From Niastella sp. (GTDB taxonomy: Bacteria > Bacteroidota > Bacteroidia > Chitinophagales > Chitinophagaceae), in the NCBI GenBank assembly GCA_016710595.1, contig JADJVM010000004.1:1-18641 (forward strand): a DNA stretch of 18,641 nucleotides, given 5' to 3'. Both the position numbers and the translations under genes were made by a program. Below are positions 1 to 6,934 of this stretch, piece by piece. Under the pieces are notes generated by a model that did no database searches, was not told the DNA's origin, and saw nothing but the letters and a program-made list of their open reading frames with translations. Positions within the stretch are counted from its first letter, which is position 1; the number at the start of each line of letters is the position of its first letter.

Positions 1-282
1 TTTCTTCTTAAACGAAAGATCTTCCTCATCTTTTTTCTTACGGGGTTCGGCACTTGCACCTGCACCTTTTGGCAGATCAATTTTTTCAGCCTTTAATTTT
101 GCAGCTTTGTCTTGTTGAAACTCTGCCTGCAAAACAGCATACATTTCCTCTGACAATTTGGTAGTCGGCTTTAAATCGTCTGCATTAAAGTTTTTTGACA
201 CAAGGAAATCTATCAGTGTATGTGAACCGATATTAAATTCCTTGGCCGCAGCCATTAACCTGGGTGTATTTACTTCTGCCAT
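1..282 (-). CDS. infB: Translation initiation factor IF-2, N-terminal fragment (cut by window edge)
   Basis: Only the first 94 codons are present; the gene continues past the left edge. The ATG (complement of 280-282) opens MAEVNTPRLMAAAKEFNIGS, the IF2_N fold of initiation factor 2, with a following helix (TLIDFLVSKNF) and then a Lys/Glu/Ala-rich linker (about residues 60-94) typical of Bacteroidota IF-2. The GTPase domain lies outside the window. IF-2 delivers initiator tRNA to the 30S subunit. It is the third gene of rimP-nusA-infB, 112 bases after nusA, and that gap holds a large inverted repeat (295-358). The assignment rests on the N-terminal module plus operon position. Confidence 0.88.
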   Translation of the reverse strand, partial: MAEVNTPRLMAAAKEFNIGSHTLIDFLVSKNFNADDLKPTTKLSEEMYAVLQAEFQQDKAAKLKAEKIDLPKGAGASAEPRKKKDEEDLSFKKK

Positions 283-294
283 TCTAATTGTAGC

Positions 295-358
295 GGGATA
301 CACAAAGTTTTGTATAAGCTGGAGGCGGGTTTTTTAAATAGTATTGTTTGTGTATCCC
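295..358. repeat. 12-bp perfect inverted repeat between nusA and infB
   Basis: GGGATACACAAA at 295-306 is matched by its exact reverse complement at 347-358, with a 40-base loop between. In the transcript of the rimP-nusA-infB operon (minus strand) it would form a 12-bp stem ending about 12 bases before the infB start codon. It has no T-run after the stem in the direction of transcription, so it is not a simple terminator. It could be a processing site or could affect infB translation; that is inference. Confidence 0.7.
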
Positions 359-394
359 CTTGCCACCGGCTATGTGAAACAGGCCTTCACCTGG

Positions 395-1645
395 TTATTC
401 TTTATCAAATTCTTCCTGCAGAATTCTTCTTACATCTTCAATCGTTTCTTTTTCTAAGTCTGCCCGGGTTGCCAATTCATCAGCAGGAATATCGAGTACC
501 GAGCGTGCAGTATCGCAACCTACTTTTTTAAGGGCCTCAATTACCCATTCTTCTATTTCATCTGCAAACTCTTCCAGTTTAATATCAAAGTCATCGGTTT
601 GTTCTTCTTCATCTCTAAATACATCTATTTCGTAACCGGTAAGTTCGCAAGCCAATTTAATATTTACTCCCCGGCGGCCAATGGCTAAAGAAACCTGGTC
701 TGGTTTTAAATATACTTTCGCATGATTTTTTTCTGTGTCCAGTTCCATGCTGGTGATTTTTGCAGGCGTAAGTGAACGCTGTATTAATAACTGGGTATTA
801 TTGGTCCAGTTAATTACATCAATATTTTCGTTTCTTAATTCTCTTACTATGCCATGAATACGGCTGCCCTTCATACCTACACAAGCGCCCACGGGGTCTA
901 TCCTGTCATCGTAACTTTCTACTGCCACTTTTGCCCTTTCTCCCGGGTCTCTCACAATTTTCTTAACGACAATAAGACCATCAAATATTTCAGGTACTTC
1001 TATTTCTAATAATTTTTCTAAGAATAACGGGCTGGTACGGGAAAGGATAATTACAGCCTGGCTATTTTTAAGTTCTACTTTTTTTACTACCGCCCGGATG
1101 GTTTCTCCTTTTTTAAAAAAGTCAGAAGGAATTTGTTCTGATTTTGGAAGTAACATTTCGTTTCCATCTTCATCTAAAATCAAAATCTCTTTTTTCCATA
1201 CCTGGTACACTTCTCCGCTCACAATTTCGCCAATACGGGTTTCATATTTTTTGATGAGGATATTTTTCTTCAGATCATTGATGCGGGCGGCCAGTGTTTG
1301 TTTACCTGCTAATATAGCCCGCCTGCCAAATTCTTTGTGTATATCTACTTCTTCATAAAGTTCTTCCCCTACCTGGTAATCGGGTTCAATTTTAATAGCA
1401 TCTTTATATTCAATTTCGGTAAGTGTATTGTACAAATCATCATCATCTACAATGGTACGGCGCCTGAAAATTTCCAGGTCACCTTTCTGATCATTTACAA
1501 TAACGTCAAAATTTTCATCGCTGCCATACTTTTTGCGGATGAGGGTTTTAAATACATCCTCCATCACCTTCATCAGGGTAGGCCGATCTATATTTTCCGC
1601 ATCTTTAAATTCCTGGAACGATTCACTCAAATTAATACTTGCCAT
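395..1645 (-). CDS. nusA: Transcription termination/antitermination factor NusA
   Basis: NusA binds RNA polymerase and controls pausing, termination and antitermination. The 416-residue product shows the family order: N-terminal RNAP-binding domain (about 1-125), an S1 domain (about 130-195, around GEIVSGEVYQVW), and tandem KH domains with GMKGSRIHGIVREL (near residue 257) and AIGRRGVNIKLA (near residue 320). It ends in an acidic helical tail and lacks the long duplicated C-terminal repeats of proteobacterial NusA, as is normal outside Proteobacteria. I chose the ATG at 1645 (MASINLSESF), which is preceded by GGAGAG, over a GTG five codons upstream. It lies 48 bases after rimP and upstream of infB, the conserved operon order. 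Confidence 0.96.
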   Translation of the reverse strand: MASINLSESFQEFKDAENIDRPTLMKVMEDVFKTLIRKKYGSDENFDVIVNDQKGDLEIFRRRTIVDDDDLYNTLTEIEYKDAIKIEPDYQVGEELYEEVDIHKEFGRRAILAGKQTLAARINDLKKNILIKKYETRIGEIVSGEVYQVWKKEILILDEDGNEMLLPKSEQIPSDFFKKGETIRAVVKKVELKNSQAVIILSRTSPLFLEKLLEIEVPEIFDGLIVVKKIVRDPGERAKVAVESYDDRIDPVGACVGMKGSRIHGIVRELRNENIDVINWTNNTQLLIQRSLTPAKITSMELDTEKNHAKVYLKPDQVSLAIGRRGVNIKLACELTGYEIDVFRDEEEQTDDFDIKLEEFADEIEEWVIEALKKVGCDTARSVLDIPADELATRADLEKETIEDVRRILQEEFDKE

Positions 1646-1667
1646 AAGCTCTCCGGCCACACATGAT

Positions 1668-1684
1668 CCCCCGCCGGAAGGGGG
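1668..1684. repeat. C5/G5 hairpin in the rimP-nusA gap
   Basis: CCCCC at 1668-1672 pairs with GGGGG at 1680-1684 around a seven-base loop. The T-run (1685-1689) lies on the plus strand, whereas the operon is read from the minus strand, so it would be the wrong way round to terminate rimP. It may fold in the mRNA just before the nusA ribosome-binding site. Confidence 0.45.
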
Positions 1685-1693
1685 TTTTTATTA

Positions 1694-2158
1694 TTAAAAT
1701 TGAATAAGAACTTTCGTTTGTTTTATATCTGCAAAAGCAATTTCCATTTGTTTTACCTCCGCTTTTTTTCCTTTGCCTTCGGTAAATTCAAGCTGGATCA
1801 TTTCAGCTGTCACCTGTATGAGTTTGCCTTCCTGCTTTGTACCATCCTGCAAAACCACTTCTACCATGCGGCCCATATTTTTTTGATATTGCCGCAACAT
1901 TTTCAAAGGTTCATCAAGCCCGGGGCTGGATACTTCCAAAGAAAAATCACCCTCGGGATACATGCCTGCTTCTTCCATACGTTTGTACAATGCACGATTT
2001 ATTTTAATGCATTTTTCGATGCCAAGCCCGCCATCTGCATCTAAGAAAATTTTAAAGTTATTAATGGGCTTTATGCGCATGTCCACTAAAAAAATATCCT
2101 CTGTAAGCAGGGGCTCCAATAATTGCTTTACACTATCTAATGCGGTATCTGTGCTCAT
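1694..2158 (-). CDS. rimP: Ribosome maturation factor RimP
   Basis: RimP helps assemble the 30S subunit head. The 154-residue protein has the family's alpha/beta N-terminal domain with the signature SLEVSSPGLDEPL (about residues 77-89) and a C-terminal SH3-like beta domain (VEVVLQDGTKQEGKLIQVT onward). Length matches the family. It is the first gene of rimP-nusA-infB and is preceded by a well-formed Bacteroidota promoter (2217-2248) and a hairpin in the leader (2174-2195). The ATG at 2158 is the only good start. Confidence 0.95.
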   Translation of the reverse strand: MSTDTALDSVKQLLEPLLTEDIFLVDMRIKPINNFKIFLDADGGLGIEKCIKINRALYKRMEEAGMYPEGDFSLEVSSPGLDEPLKMLRQYQKNMGRMVEVVLQDGTKQEGKLIQVTAEMIQLEFTEGKGKKAEVKQMEIAFADIKQTKVLIQF

Positions 2159-2173
2159 GTACTTATATAAGGG

Positions 2174-2195
2174 AAGGGAACGATTCCGTTCCCTT
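2174..2195. repeat. Hairpin in the rimP mRNA leader
   Basis: AAGGGAACG (2174-2182) and CGTTCCCTT (2187-2195) form a perfect 9-bp stem with a 4-base loop. It falls between the predicted transcription start (about 2213) and the rimP ATG (2158), so it would be in the 5' leader of the whole operon. Its end is 15 bases before the start codon. No U-run follows, so it is not an obvious attenuator. Confidence 0.6.
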
Positions 2196-2216
2196 CTACT
2201 TGTCTTTTTCCGTTTG

Positions 2217-2248
2217 CAAATATACGGCAGTTACTATGATTTGCCAAA
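2217..2248 (-). promoter_or_regulatory. Promoter of the rimP-nusA-infB operon
   Basis: On the minus strand TTTG (complement of 2245-2248), a 20-base spacer and TATATTTG (complement of 2217-2224) match the Bacteroidota -33/-7 consensus TTTG-N19-21-TAnnTTTG. Predicted start near 2213 gives a leader of about 55 bases. Confidence 0.75.
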
Positions 2249-2296
2249 ACTTATGGGCTTATTCTTATTTTAACAGAAAAGTATCCCGAAGGTTTT

Positions 2297-2304
2297 TATT
2301 TTTG
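2297..2304 (+). promoter_or_regulatory. -7 element of the DUF4834-type gene (leaderless)
   Basis: TATTTTTG fits TAnnTTTG and ends only four bases before the ATG at 2309, so the transcript would start at or one base before the start codon. No clear -33 TTTG is seen at the expected distance. Confidence 0.55.
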
Positions 2305-2308
2305 CAGT

Positions 2309-2542
2309 ATGATCAAAGTATTATTCCAGTTGTTGCTTTTATATATCGGGTATAAATTCATATTTGGTTTTATCATCCCTTTATTTAACAGTACCCGCCA
2401 AATGCAGAGTAATATTAAAAATATGCAAGACCGGATGCAACAGCAACAGCGCCAGCAGCAGCAACAACAGCCCCAAAATTCCGGGGAACCCAAAATAAAA
2501 CCCCGGCAAGAGGACTATATCGAGTTTGAGGAAATAAAATAA
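2309..2542 (+). CDS. DUF4834-type small membrane protein
   Basis: A 77-residue protein of unknown function. Residues 1-27 form one hydrophobic segment (MIKVLFQLLLLYIGYKFIFG, continuing FIIPLFN), followed by a helical polar stretch, a Gln-rich run (about 44-56, almost only Gln with single Arg and Pro) and an acidic end (EDYIEFEEIK). This layout (N-terminal membrane anchor, basic/Gln linker, conserved E/D-Y-I-E-F-E-E tail) matches the DUF4834 family of Bacteroidota as I recall it. It is read towards the HAD gene, with a 24-base convergent gap and no clear terminator. The CAG/CAA-rich tract could vary in length between strains. Confidence 0.8.
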   Translation: MIKVLFQLLLLYIGYKFIFGFIIPLFNSTRQMQSNIKNMQDRMQQQQRQQQQQQPQNSGEPKIKPRQEDYIEFEEIK

Positions 2543-2566
2543 TCTTTACATTTTCTTGATTGACGG

Positions 2567-3181
2567 TTACAATCCCAGCAATTCTATCCTTTCTGCAGGT
2601 AACATCAAATGCGTTTTAAAGCCGAGTGCTTTTGCCGCATCAATATTATTGTACGAATCATCAATAAACAGTGTTTCTTCACTTTTTAGGCCGGCATCCT
2701 GTAATACAAATTCAAAAACATCGGCATTTGGCTTTCGCAGGTGTATTTCATGAGAAAAATAGGCTTTGTGAAACAACATTTCCAGGTTTTGATAACCCGT
2801 TTCTTTGGTAATATTGGCAGAAAAAACATCGTAATGGATTTGATTTGTATTGCTCAAAAGATAAATACGATATTGCTTTTGTAACGCCGGCAGCAATTGT
2901 AAACTGGCAGTACGGTAAGTTAACAACATGGCATTCCAGGCATCCCTGATTTGCTGCGCTGTAACCGTATTGCCACTGATCGCAATTAATGCATCATAAA
3001 ATTGCTGTTCGGTAATGTTCCCCATTTCTAATTGCTGAAATAATGGGTCGGCATGATACTGGTTATACCGCTCAGGAATATCATGAAAACCCAGCTCCAT
3101 AAACCCTTCGATGGTTTTAGGAATATCAATATCATACAGTACGCCACCAAAATCGAAAATTATATTTTTTGGTTTTATCAT
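2567..3181 (-). CDS. HAD superfamily hydrolase (HAD-IA type phosphatase)
   Basis: A 204-residue haloacid-dehalogenase-like hydrolase, probably a small-molecule phosphatase. Motif I is FDFGGVLYD near residue 10, in which the usual second Asp of DxD is Gly, as in the DFGGV subgroup; motif II is LLSNTNQIH, motif III the Lys in LRKPNADVFE, and motif IV TLFIDDSYNNI. A helical cap (about residues 20-85) sits between motifs I and II. I chose the ATG at 3181 (MIKPKNIIFDFGG) over an upstream ATG at 3265, because the extra 28 residues do not look like the family and would cover the tRNA promoter. The substrate cannot be told from sequence. Confidence 0.88.
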   Translation of the reverse strand: MIKPKNIIFDFGGVLYDIDIPKTIEGFMELGFHDIPERYNQYHADPLFQQLEMGNITEQQFYDALIAISGNTVTAQQIRDAWNAMLLTYRTASLQLLPALQKQYRIYLLSNTNQIHYDVFSANITKETGYQNLEMLFHKAYFSHEIHLRKPNADVFEFVLQDAGLKSEETLFIDDSYNNIDAAKALGFKTHLMLPAERIELLGL

Positions 3182-3222
3182 TTTATTTTTTAAAAAAGGT
3201 TTATCAAATATCTTAATTTTCT

Positions 3223-3230
3223 TAGCTTTG
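3223..3230 (+). promoter_or_regulatory. -7 element of the tRNA gene
   Basis: TAGCTTTG matches TAnnTTTG exactly; a TTTA at 3200-3203 lies at about -33 spacing. Predicted start near 3234, some 35 bases before the tRNA. Confidence 0.6.
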
Positions 3231-3268
3231 CTGCCCAATTTAGCGATGATGATGCTAAATAACAAAAC

Positions 3269-3342
3269 GGGCCTATAGCTCAGTTGGTTAGAGCACCTGA
3301 CTCATAATCAGGTGGTCCTAGGTTCAAATCCTAGTGGGCCCA
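3269..3342 (+). tRNA. tRNA with anticodon CAT, best read as tRNA-Ile2 (lysidine type)
   Basis: A complete 74-base cloverleaf: acceptor GGGCCTA/TGGGCCC with discriminator A3342, D-arm GCTC-GAGC, anticodon stem CCTGA/TCAGG with loop CTCATAA (anticodon 3303-3305), T-arm CTAGG-TTCAAAT-CCTAG. CCA is not encoded. G1-C72 pairs, so this is not the initiator. Acceptor pairs C4-G69 and C5-G68 are those that TilS recognises in tRNA-Ile2 of E. coli, whereas elongator tRNA-Met differs there; hence tRNA-Ile2 reading AUA after lysidine modification is preferred. Elongator tRNA-Met remains possible. Confidence 0.93.
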
Positions 3343-3347
3343 CAAAA

Positions 3348-3377
3348 AAAGAGGTTGCCAAAATGGTGGCCTCTTTT
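3348..3377 (+). terminator. Rho-independent terminator after the tRNA
   Basis: AAAGAGGTTGCCA (3348-3360) pairs with TGGTGGCCTCTTT (3364-3376), including three G-U pairs, around an AAA loop. The 3' arm itself ends in TTTT. Confidence 0.75.
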
Positions 3378-3582
3378 AATTTAAATTACTCTTACTACCA
3401 GTTATCGGATATCATTCAAAAATTTTGTAGCTCATTGTAATTGTTTGCATACTTCAAGACATGCAGAACAGTTTGTTCCCTCACCAAATGATTATAACAG
3501 CCGGGGTTGTATTTATTAACCCTTTTATTTTACTAACTTGCGCCAGTTTTTCATTTAACCTTTCATTAACCGATGCGGCGGT
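3378..3582. other. Intergenic stretch between tRNA terminator and outer-membrane gene
   Basis: About 205 AT-rich bases. A reading frame open from an ATG at 3461 is in phase with the downstream gene, but its first 49 codons lack family character and precede the signal peptide and promoter, so they are treated as non-coding. I see no RNA gene here. Confidence 0.5.
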
Positions 3583-3590
3583 TATTTTTG
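3583..3590 (+). promoter_or_regulatory. -7 element of the outer-membrane protein gene
   Basis: TATTTTTG matches TAnnTTTG. The predicted start (about 3594) is 14 bases before the ATG at 3608, which supports that start over the upstream ATG at 3461. Confidence 0.55.
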
Positions 3591-3607
3591 CCGCACAAGA
3601 TTTATTT

Positions 3608-4342
3608 ATGAGAAAAATTGCGCTCTTAGTTTTTGCCTTTGCGACCACTTTACCGGCACTGGCACAGGATAGCCTGCAAAACCCCATACCAGTAAAAAAT
3701 AAAATGATTGTCAGCCGCTCGGGAGACCACCTGATGTTACAATTAGCCAGCAATAGCTGGGTGGGCGCCCCCGATAGCATCAAGAACAATATGAAAAGTT
3801 TCAATCGCAGTGCGAATGTGTATTTCATGTTAAATAAGCCATTTAAAAGCGACCCCCGGTTAAGCTTTGCTTTTGGGCTTGGCATTGGTACCTCTAATAT
3901 CTATTTTAAAGAAATGGAAGTTGACATCGCTTCTCCTAATGGAGTGCTTCCTTTTGTAATAACACAGGGCCAGGATCATTTTAAAAAATATAAATTAACA
4001 ACCGCCCTGCTTGAAGTACCAGTAGAGTTCAGGTTTACATCAAAACCAGATGAACCATTAAAGGCCCTCAAATTTGCCATAGGCGCAAAAGTGGGTACCT
4101 TACTAAATGTGCATACCAAAGGTAAAAACTTAGTAAGCAGCAGTGGTGCCAACTTAAACAGTTATACCCAAAAGGTATCTACCAAATCTTATTTTAACAG
4201 TACCCGCCTGAGTGGTACGTTCCGTGCAGGATACGGGGCTTTTAGCCTGTTTGGTTCTTACGGCTTCACCAATATTTTTAAAGATGGAGTAGCAGAGCCT
4301 ACCAATTTATTACAAATAGGTTTATGTTTTAGTGGCTTATAA
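3608..4342 (+). CDS. Secreted outer-membrane beta-barrel protein, unknown role
   Basis: 244 residues. Residues 1-20 (MRKIALLVFAFATTLPALAQ) are a clear Sec signal peptide with cleavage after LAQ. The mature part is rich in alternating polar/aromatic strands (RSANVYFMLNKPF, LSFAFGLGIGTSNIYF, LLEVPVEFRFTS, LKFAIGAKVGTLLNVH, LSGTFRAGYGAFSLFGSYG) and ends NLLQIGLCFSGL, the pattern of small Bacteroidota outer-membrane beta-barrels (PorT/OmpW-like group). No catalytic motif is seen. I chose the ATG at 3608 because it begins the signal peptide and follows a promoter; the frame extends upstream to 3461. It is a single-gene unit with its own terminator (4369-4394). Confidence 0.8.
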   Translation: MRKIALLVFAFATTLPALAQDSLQNPIPVKNKMIVSRSGDHLMLQLASNSWVGAPDSIKNNMKSFNRSANVYFMLNKPFKSDPRLSFAFGLGIGTSNIYFKEMEVDIASPNGVLPFVITQGQDHFKKYKLTTALLEVPVEFRFTSKPDEPLKALKFAIGAKVGTLLNVHTKGKNLVSSSGANLNSYTQKVSTKSYFNSTRLSGTFRAGYGAFSLFGSYGFTNIFKDGVAEPTNLLQIGLCFSGL

Positions 4343-4368
4343 GAATATAAATTTTAAAATAATATACC

Positions 4369-4394
4369 ATGGAACCGTTGCCGGTTCCATTTTT
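4369..4394 (+). terminator. Rho-independent terminator after the outer-membrane gene
   Basis: ATGGAACCG (4369-4377) and CGGTTCCAT (4382-4390) form a perfect 9-bp stem with loop TTGC, followed by TTTT. The T-run overlaps the -33 box of the next gene's promoter. Confidence 0.85.
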
Positions 4395-4423
4395 GTTTGG
4401 GTGCTTCAATTTCAATAGTTTTG
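4392..4423 (+). promoter_or_regulatory. Promoter of the amidophosphoribosyltransferase gene
   Basis: TTTG (4392-4395), an exact 20-base spacer and TAGTTTTG (4416-4423) give a full match to the Bacteroidota consensus. Predicted start about 4427, roughly 27 bases before the chosen ATG. Confidence 0.8.
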
Positions 4424-4453
4424 TGCCTCCTCTGAAAAATGGGGAAGCCCTCT

Positions 4454-6301
4454 ATGAGTGATGCAATACAACACGAATGCGGCCTTGCCTTTATTCGTTT
4501 ACGAAAGTCTTTCAGTTATTTTCAACAAGAATATCATTCAATATTATTTGGTATCCATAAGCTATACCTGCTTATGGAAAAACAACATAACCGTGGACAG
4601 GATGGCGCCGGCATGGCTACCGTAAAGCTACATACAGAACCCGGCTATCCTTTTATGCACCGCATTCGGAGTAATTCTTCGCAATCACTCGCCGATATTT
4701 TTAGCCAGGTAAATACTGAGATTGCAGAGATAGAAAAACTGCAACCCGAAATAAGAAAGCATCCCGGCCTTATGAAGGGCCATGTAAATATGCTGGGCGA
4801 GCTTATGCTGGGCCACTTAAGATATGGTACACAGGGCCGCAACGATATAAATTTCTGCCATCCATTTTTAAAAAAAGATATTATACCGGCACGCAACCTG
4901 GCACTGGCAGGTAATTTTAACCTGGTAAATACAGAAGAACTCTTTGGCTTACTTAATATGAGCCCGGGTGAATTTCAACGCCAAAGCGACCTGGCTGCCA
5001 TGATGGAGGTAATTCATCATTTTTTAGTGAAGGCAGATGAATATCAACCGGGAACGTTTGATATTGCATCGGTACTTAAAAAAGCTGTTTCTTTATTTGA
5101 TGGAGGCTTTCACTTTGCAGGCCTGGTGGGCAATGGGGATAGTTTTGTAATGCGTGATGCGCATGGCATACGGCCTTCATATTATTATATTCATGATGAT
5201 TTTATAGCTGCTGCCAGCGAAAGGGCTGCCATACGCACCGCTTTTAATTTAGAAGAAAATGAAGTAAAAGAACTCATGCCCGGATGTGCCCTGATTGTGA
5301 ATGCCGATGGGTCTTATAAAATAGAACAAATTGTTCCTGCACTGGAACGCAGGGCCTGTAGTTTTGAAAGGATTTATTTTAGCCGGGGTAGCGATGAAAA
5401 AATTTACCGGGAACGTATCGCCCTGGGCCATCACCTAAGCCCCATTATCTTAAAAGCCATTGATTACGATTTAAAGAATACCATTTTTTCTTTTATTCCC
5501 AATACTGCAGAAACAGCCTTTTATGGATTAATAAAAGGCGCTGAAGATTATTTAAATAAAATAAAAGTAGAACGAATTATAAGCTGGCAAAAAGATTATG
5601 ATGAAGAAAAACTTACCGAGATGGTAAACCGAAGGGTGAGGATTGAAAAAATTGCGATCAAAGATGTAAAGTTGCGCACTTTTATTACTGAAGATAGTTC
5701 ACGGGATGAAATGGTGCAACATGTGTATGATATTACCTATGGCACCGTTCGCAAAAACGAAGACACCCTGGTGGTGATTGATGACAGTATTGTACGAGGT
5801 ACCACATTAAAACAAAGCATCATCCGGATGCTGGCAAGGCTGCATCCTAAGCGTATCATTATTGTATCTTCTGCACCTCAAATTCGTTACCCCGATTGCT
5901 ATGGTATTGATATGAGTAAGCTGGGCGATTTTGTTGCATTCCGGGCAGCCATTGCCTTACTCAAAGAAAGAGGGCTGGAGAATACACTCAACGAAATTTT
6001 AGAAGATTGCAAAACGCTGAAAAGAAATAACCAATTGCATACAGAAAACTTAGTAAGGCTGGTTTATAAACCCTTTTCACCCGAAGAATTGGCAACTAAA
6101 ATTGCCGAATTGATAACACCGGCTGATTTGAAAATACCGGTACAAGTTATTTTTCAAACCATTGAAACATTGCACGAAAGCTGCCCCGGCAATACCGGCG
6201 ACTGGTACTTTACAGGCAACTATCCTACACCGGGGGGTAACCGGGTTTGCAATAAAGCTTTTATGAATTATATGGAAGGCAAAAATGAAAGGGGCTATTA
6301 A
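4454..6301 (+). CDS. purF: Amidophosphoribosyltransferase, long Bacteroidota-type PurF
   Basis: PurF makes 5-phosphoribosylamine from PRPP and glutamine, the first step of purine synthesis. The 615-residue product has an N-terminal class-II glutaminase domain: nucleophile Cys9 (MSDAIQHECG, exposed by removal of a short propeptide), NRGQDGAG, GHLRYGTQG, and GNFNLVN. The C-terminal PRTase domain carries the PRPP loop VVIDDSIVRGTT (from about residue 440) and IRYPDCYGIDM. It is about 100 residues longer than E. coli PurF, with extra sequence in the glutaminase half (after NRGQDGAG) and at the C-terminus. I chose the ATG at 4454, which begins as family members do and has GGGGAAG just upstream; an in-frame ATG at 4439 adds five residues. 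Many Bacteroidota also have a shorter PurF, so this may be a paralogue with a related role. Confidence 0.87.
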   Translation: MSDAIQHECGLAFIRLRKSFSYFQQEYHSILFGIHKLYLLMEKQHNRGQDGAGMATVKLHTEPGYPFMHRIRSNSSQSLADIFSQVNTEIAEIEKLQPEIRKHPGLMKGHVNMLGELMLGHLRYGTQGRNDINFCHPFLKKDIIPARNLALAGNFNLVNTEELFGLLNMSPGEFQRQSDLAAMMEVIHHFLVKADEYQPGTFDIASVLKKAVSLFDGGFHFAGLVGNGDSFVMRDAHGIRPSYYYIHDDFIAAASERAAIRTAFNLEENEVKELMPGCALIVNADGSYKIEQIVPALERRACSFERIYFSRGSDEKIYRERIALGHHLSPIILKAIDYDLKNTIFSFIPNTAETAFYGLIKGAEDYLNKIKVERIISWQKDYDEEKLTEMVNRRVRIEKIAIKDVKLRTFITEDSSRDEMVQHVYDITYGTVRKNEDTLVVIDDSIVRGTTLKQSIIRMLARLHPKRIIIVSSAPQIRYPDCYGIDMSKLGDFVAFRAAIALLKERGLENTLNEILEDCKTLKRNNQLHTENLVRLVYKPFSPEELATKIAELITPADLKIPVQVIFQTIETLHESCPGNTGDWYFTGNYPTPGGNRVCNKAFMNYMEGKNERGY

Positions 6302-6303
6302 TT

Positions 6304-6311
6304 TAGTTTTG
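6304..6311 (+). promoter_or_regulatory. Possible -7 element of the DNA glycosylase gene
   Basis: TAGTTTTG matches TAnnTTTG and lies 14 bases before the ATG at 6326. No -33 box is evident, and read-through from the upstream gene is equally possible. Confidence 0.35.
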
Positions 6312-6325
6312 TTTGAAATAAATTA

Positions 6326-6934
6326 ATGAACTACCATCTACATTTAAGTAAAGATAAAAAACTACGGAAGCTGTTAAAATCACAGGAGCCTTATACTTTA
6401 ATCAAGGAAAAATATATTTACCTGGAACTGTGCAGCAGCATCATTAGCCAACAGTTGAGTGTAAAAGTGGCAAGGGTAATTTATGCCCGGTTTCTTACGC
6501 TTTGTAATAAAAAAAATCCGAAGCCGGCAGATATCCTGGCATTGTCAATCCAGGAGTTAAGAGGCATCGGCCTATCCAATGCAAAAGCCGGGTATGTTCA
6601 TAATGTATGTACTTTTTTTATAGCACATAAAATTACCGATGCTCAATTACATAAAATGGAAGATGAAGCAGTGATTGAATTACTTACCCAAATAAAAGGA
6701 ATTGGCCGCTGGACCGTAGAAATGATCCTGATGTTTTCACTGGGCCGTGAAGATGTGTTTGCACAAGACGACCTGGGCATACAACAAGCCATGACAAGGC
6801 TTTATGGCCTGGATGGCAGTGATAAGAAAAAATTAAAACAGGAAATGAAACGTATTGCAGAGTCATGGAAGCCATACCGTACTTATGCGTGCCGGCATTT
6901 GTGGAACTGGAAAGATAATACCCCCCTTACATAA
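6326..6934 (+). CDS. DNA-3-methyladenine glycosylase II family protein (AlkA/Mag type)
   Basis: A 202-residue helix-hairpin-helix GPD glycosylase that would remove alkylated bases from DNA to start base excision repair. It shows the early signature SSIISQQLSVKVA (about 37-49), a helix-hairpin-helix LLTQIKGIGRWTVEMI (about 124-139) and the catalytic Asp in VFAQDDLGIQQA (about 150). It lacks the N-terminal TBP-like domain of E. coli AlkA, like yeast Mag1-type members. It starts 24 bases after the PurF-type gene on the same strand, and its last 8 bases overlap the end of the convergent methionine-sulfoxide reductase gene. Confidence 0.9.
   Translation: MNYHLHLSKDKKLRKLLKSQEPYTLIKEKYIYLELCSSIISQQLSVKVARVIYARFLTLCNKKNPKPADILALSIQELRGIGLSNAKAGYVHNVCTFFIAHKITDAQLHKMEDEAVIELLTQIKGIGRWTVEMILMFSLGREDVFAQDDLGIQQAMTRLYGLDGSDKKKLKQEMKRIAESWKPYRTYACRHLWNWKDNTPLT

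Noticed and set aside
1668..1690. Plus-strand terminator between rimP and nusA
   Set aside because: Hairpin plus T-run has terminator form only on the plus strand, where no gene needs one; the operon runs on the minus strand.
2440..2478. CAG/CAA run as a microsatellite or repeat element
   Set aside because: It encodes the Gln-rich linker of the DUF4834-type protein in frame and mixes CAA, CAG and CGC; it is better explained as coding.
3182..3265. N-terminal extension of the HAD hydrolase to 3265
   Set aside because: Family members start just before motif I, and the extension covers the divergent tRNA promoter.
3461..3607. N-terminal extension of the outer-membrane gene to an ATG at 3461
   Set aside because: The signal peptide begins at 3608 and a TAnnTTTG element lies inside the extension; the extra 49 residues would bury the signal peptide.
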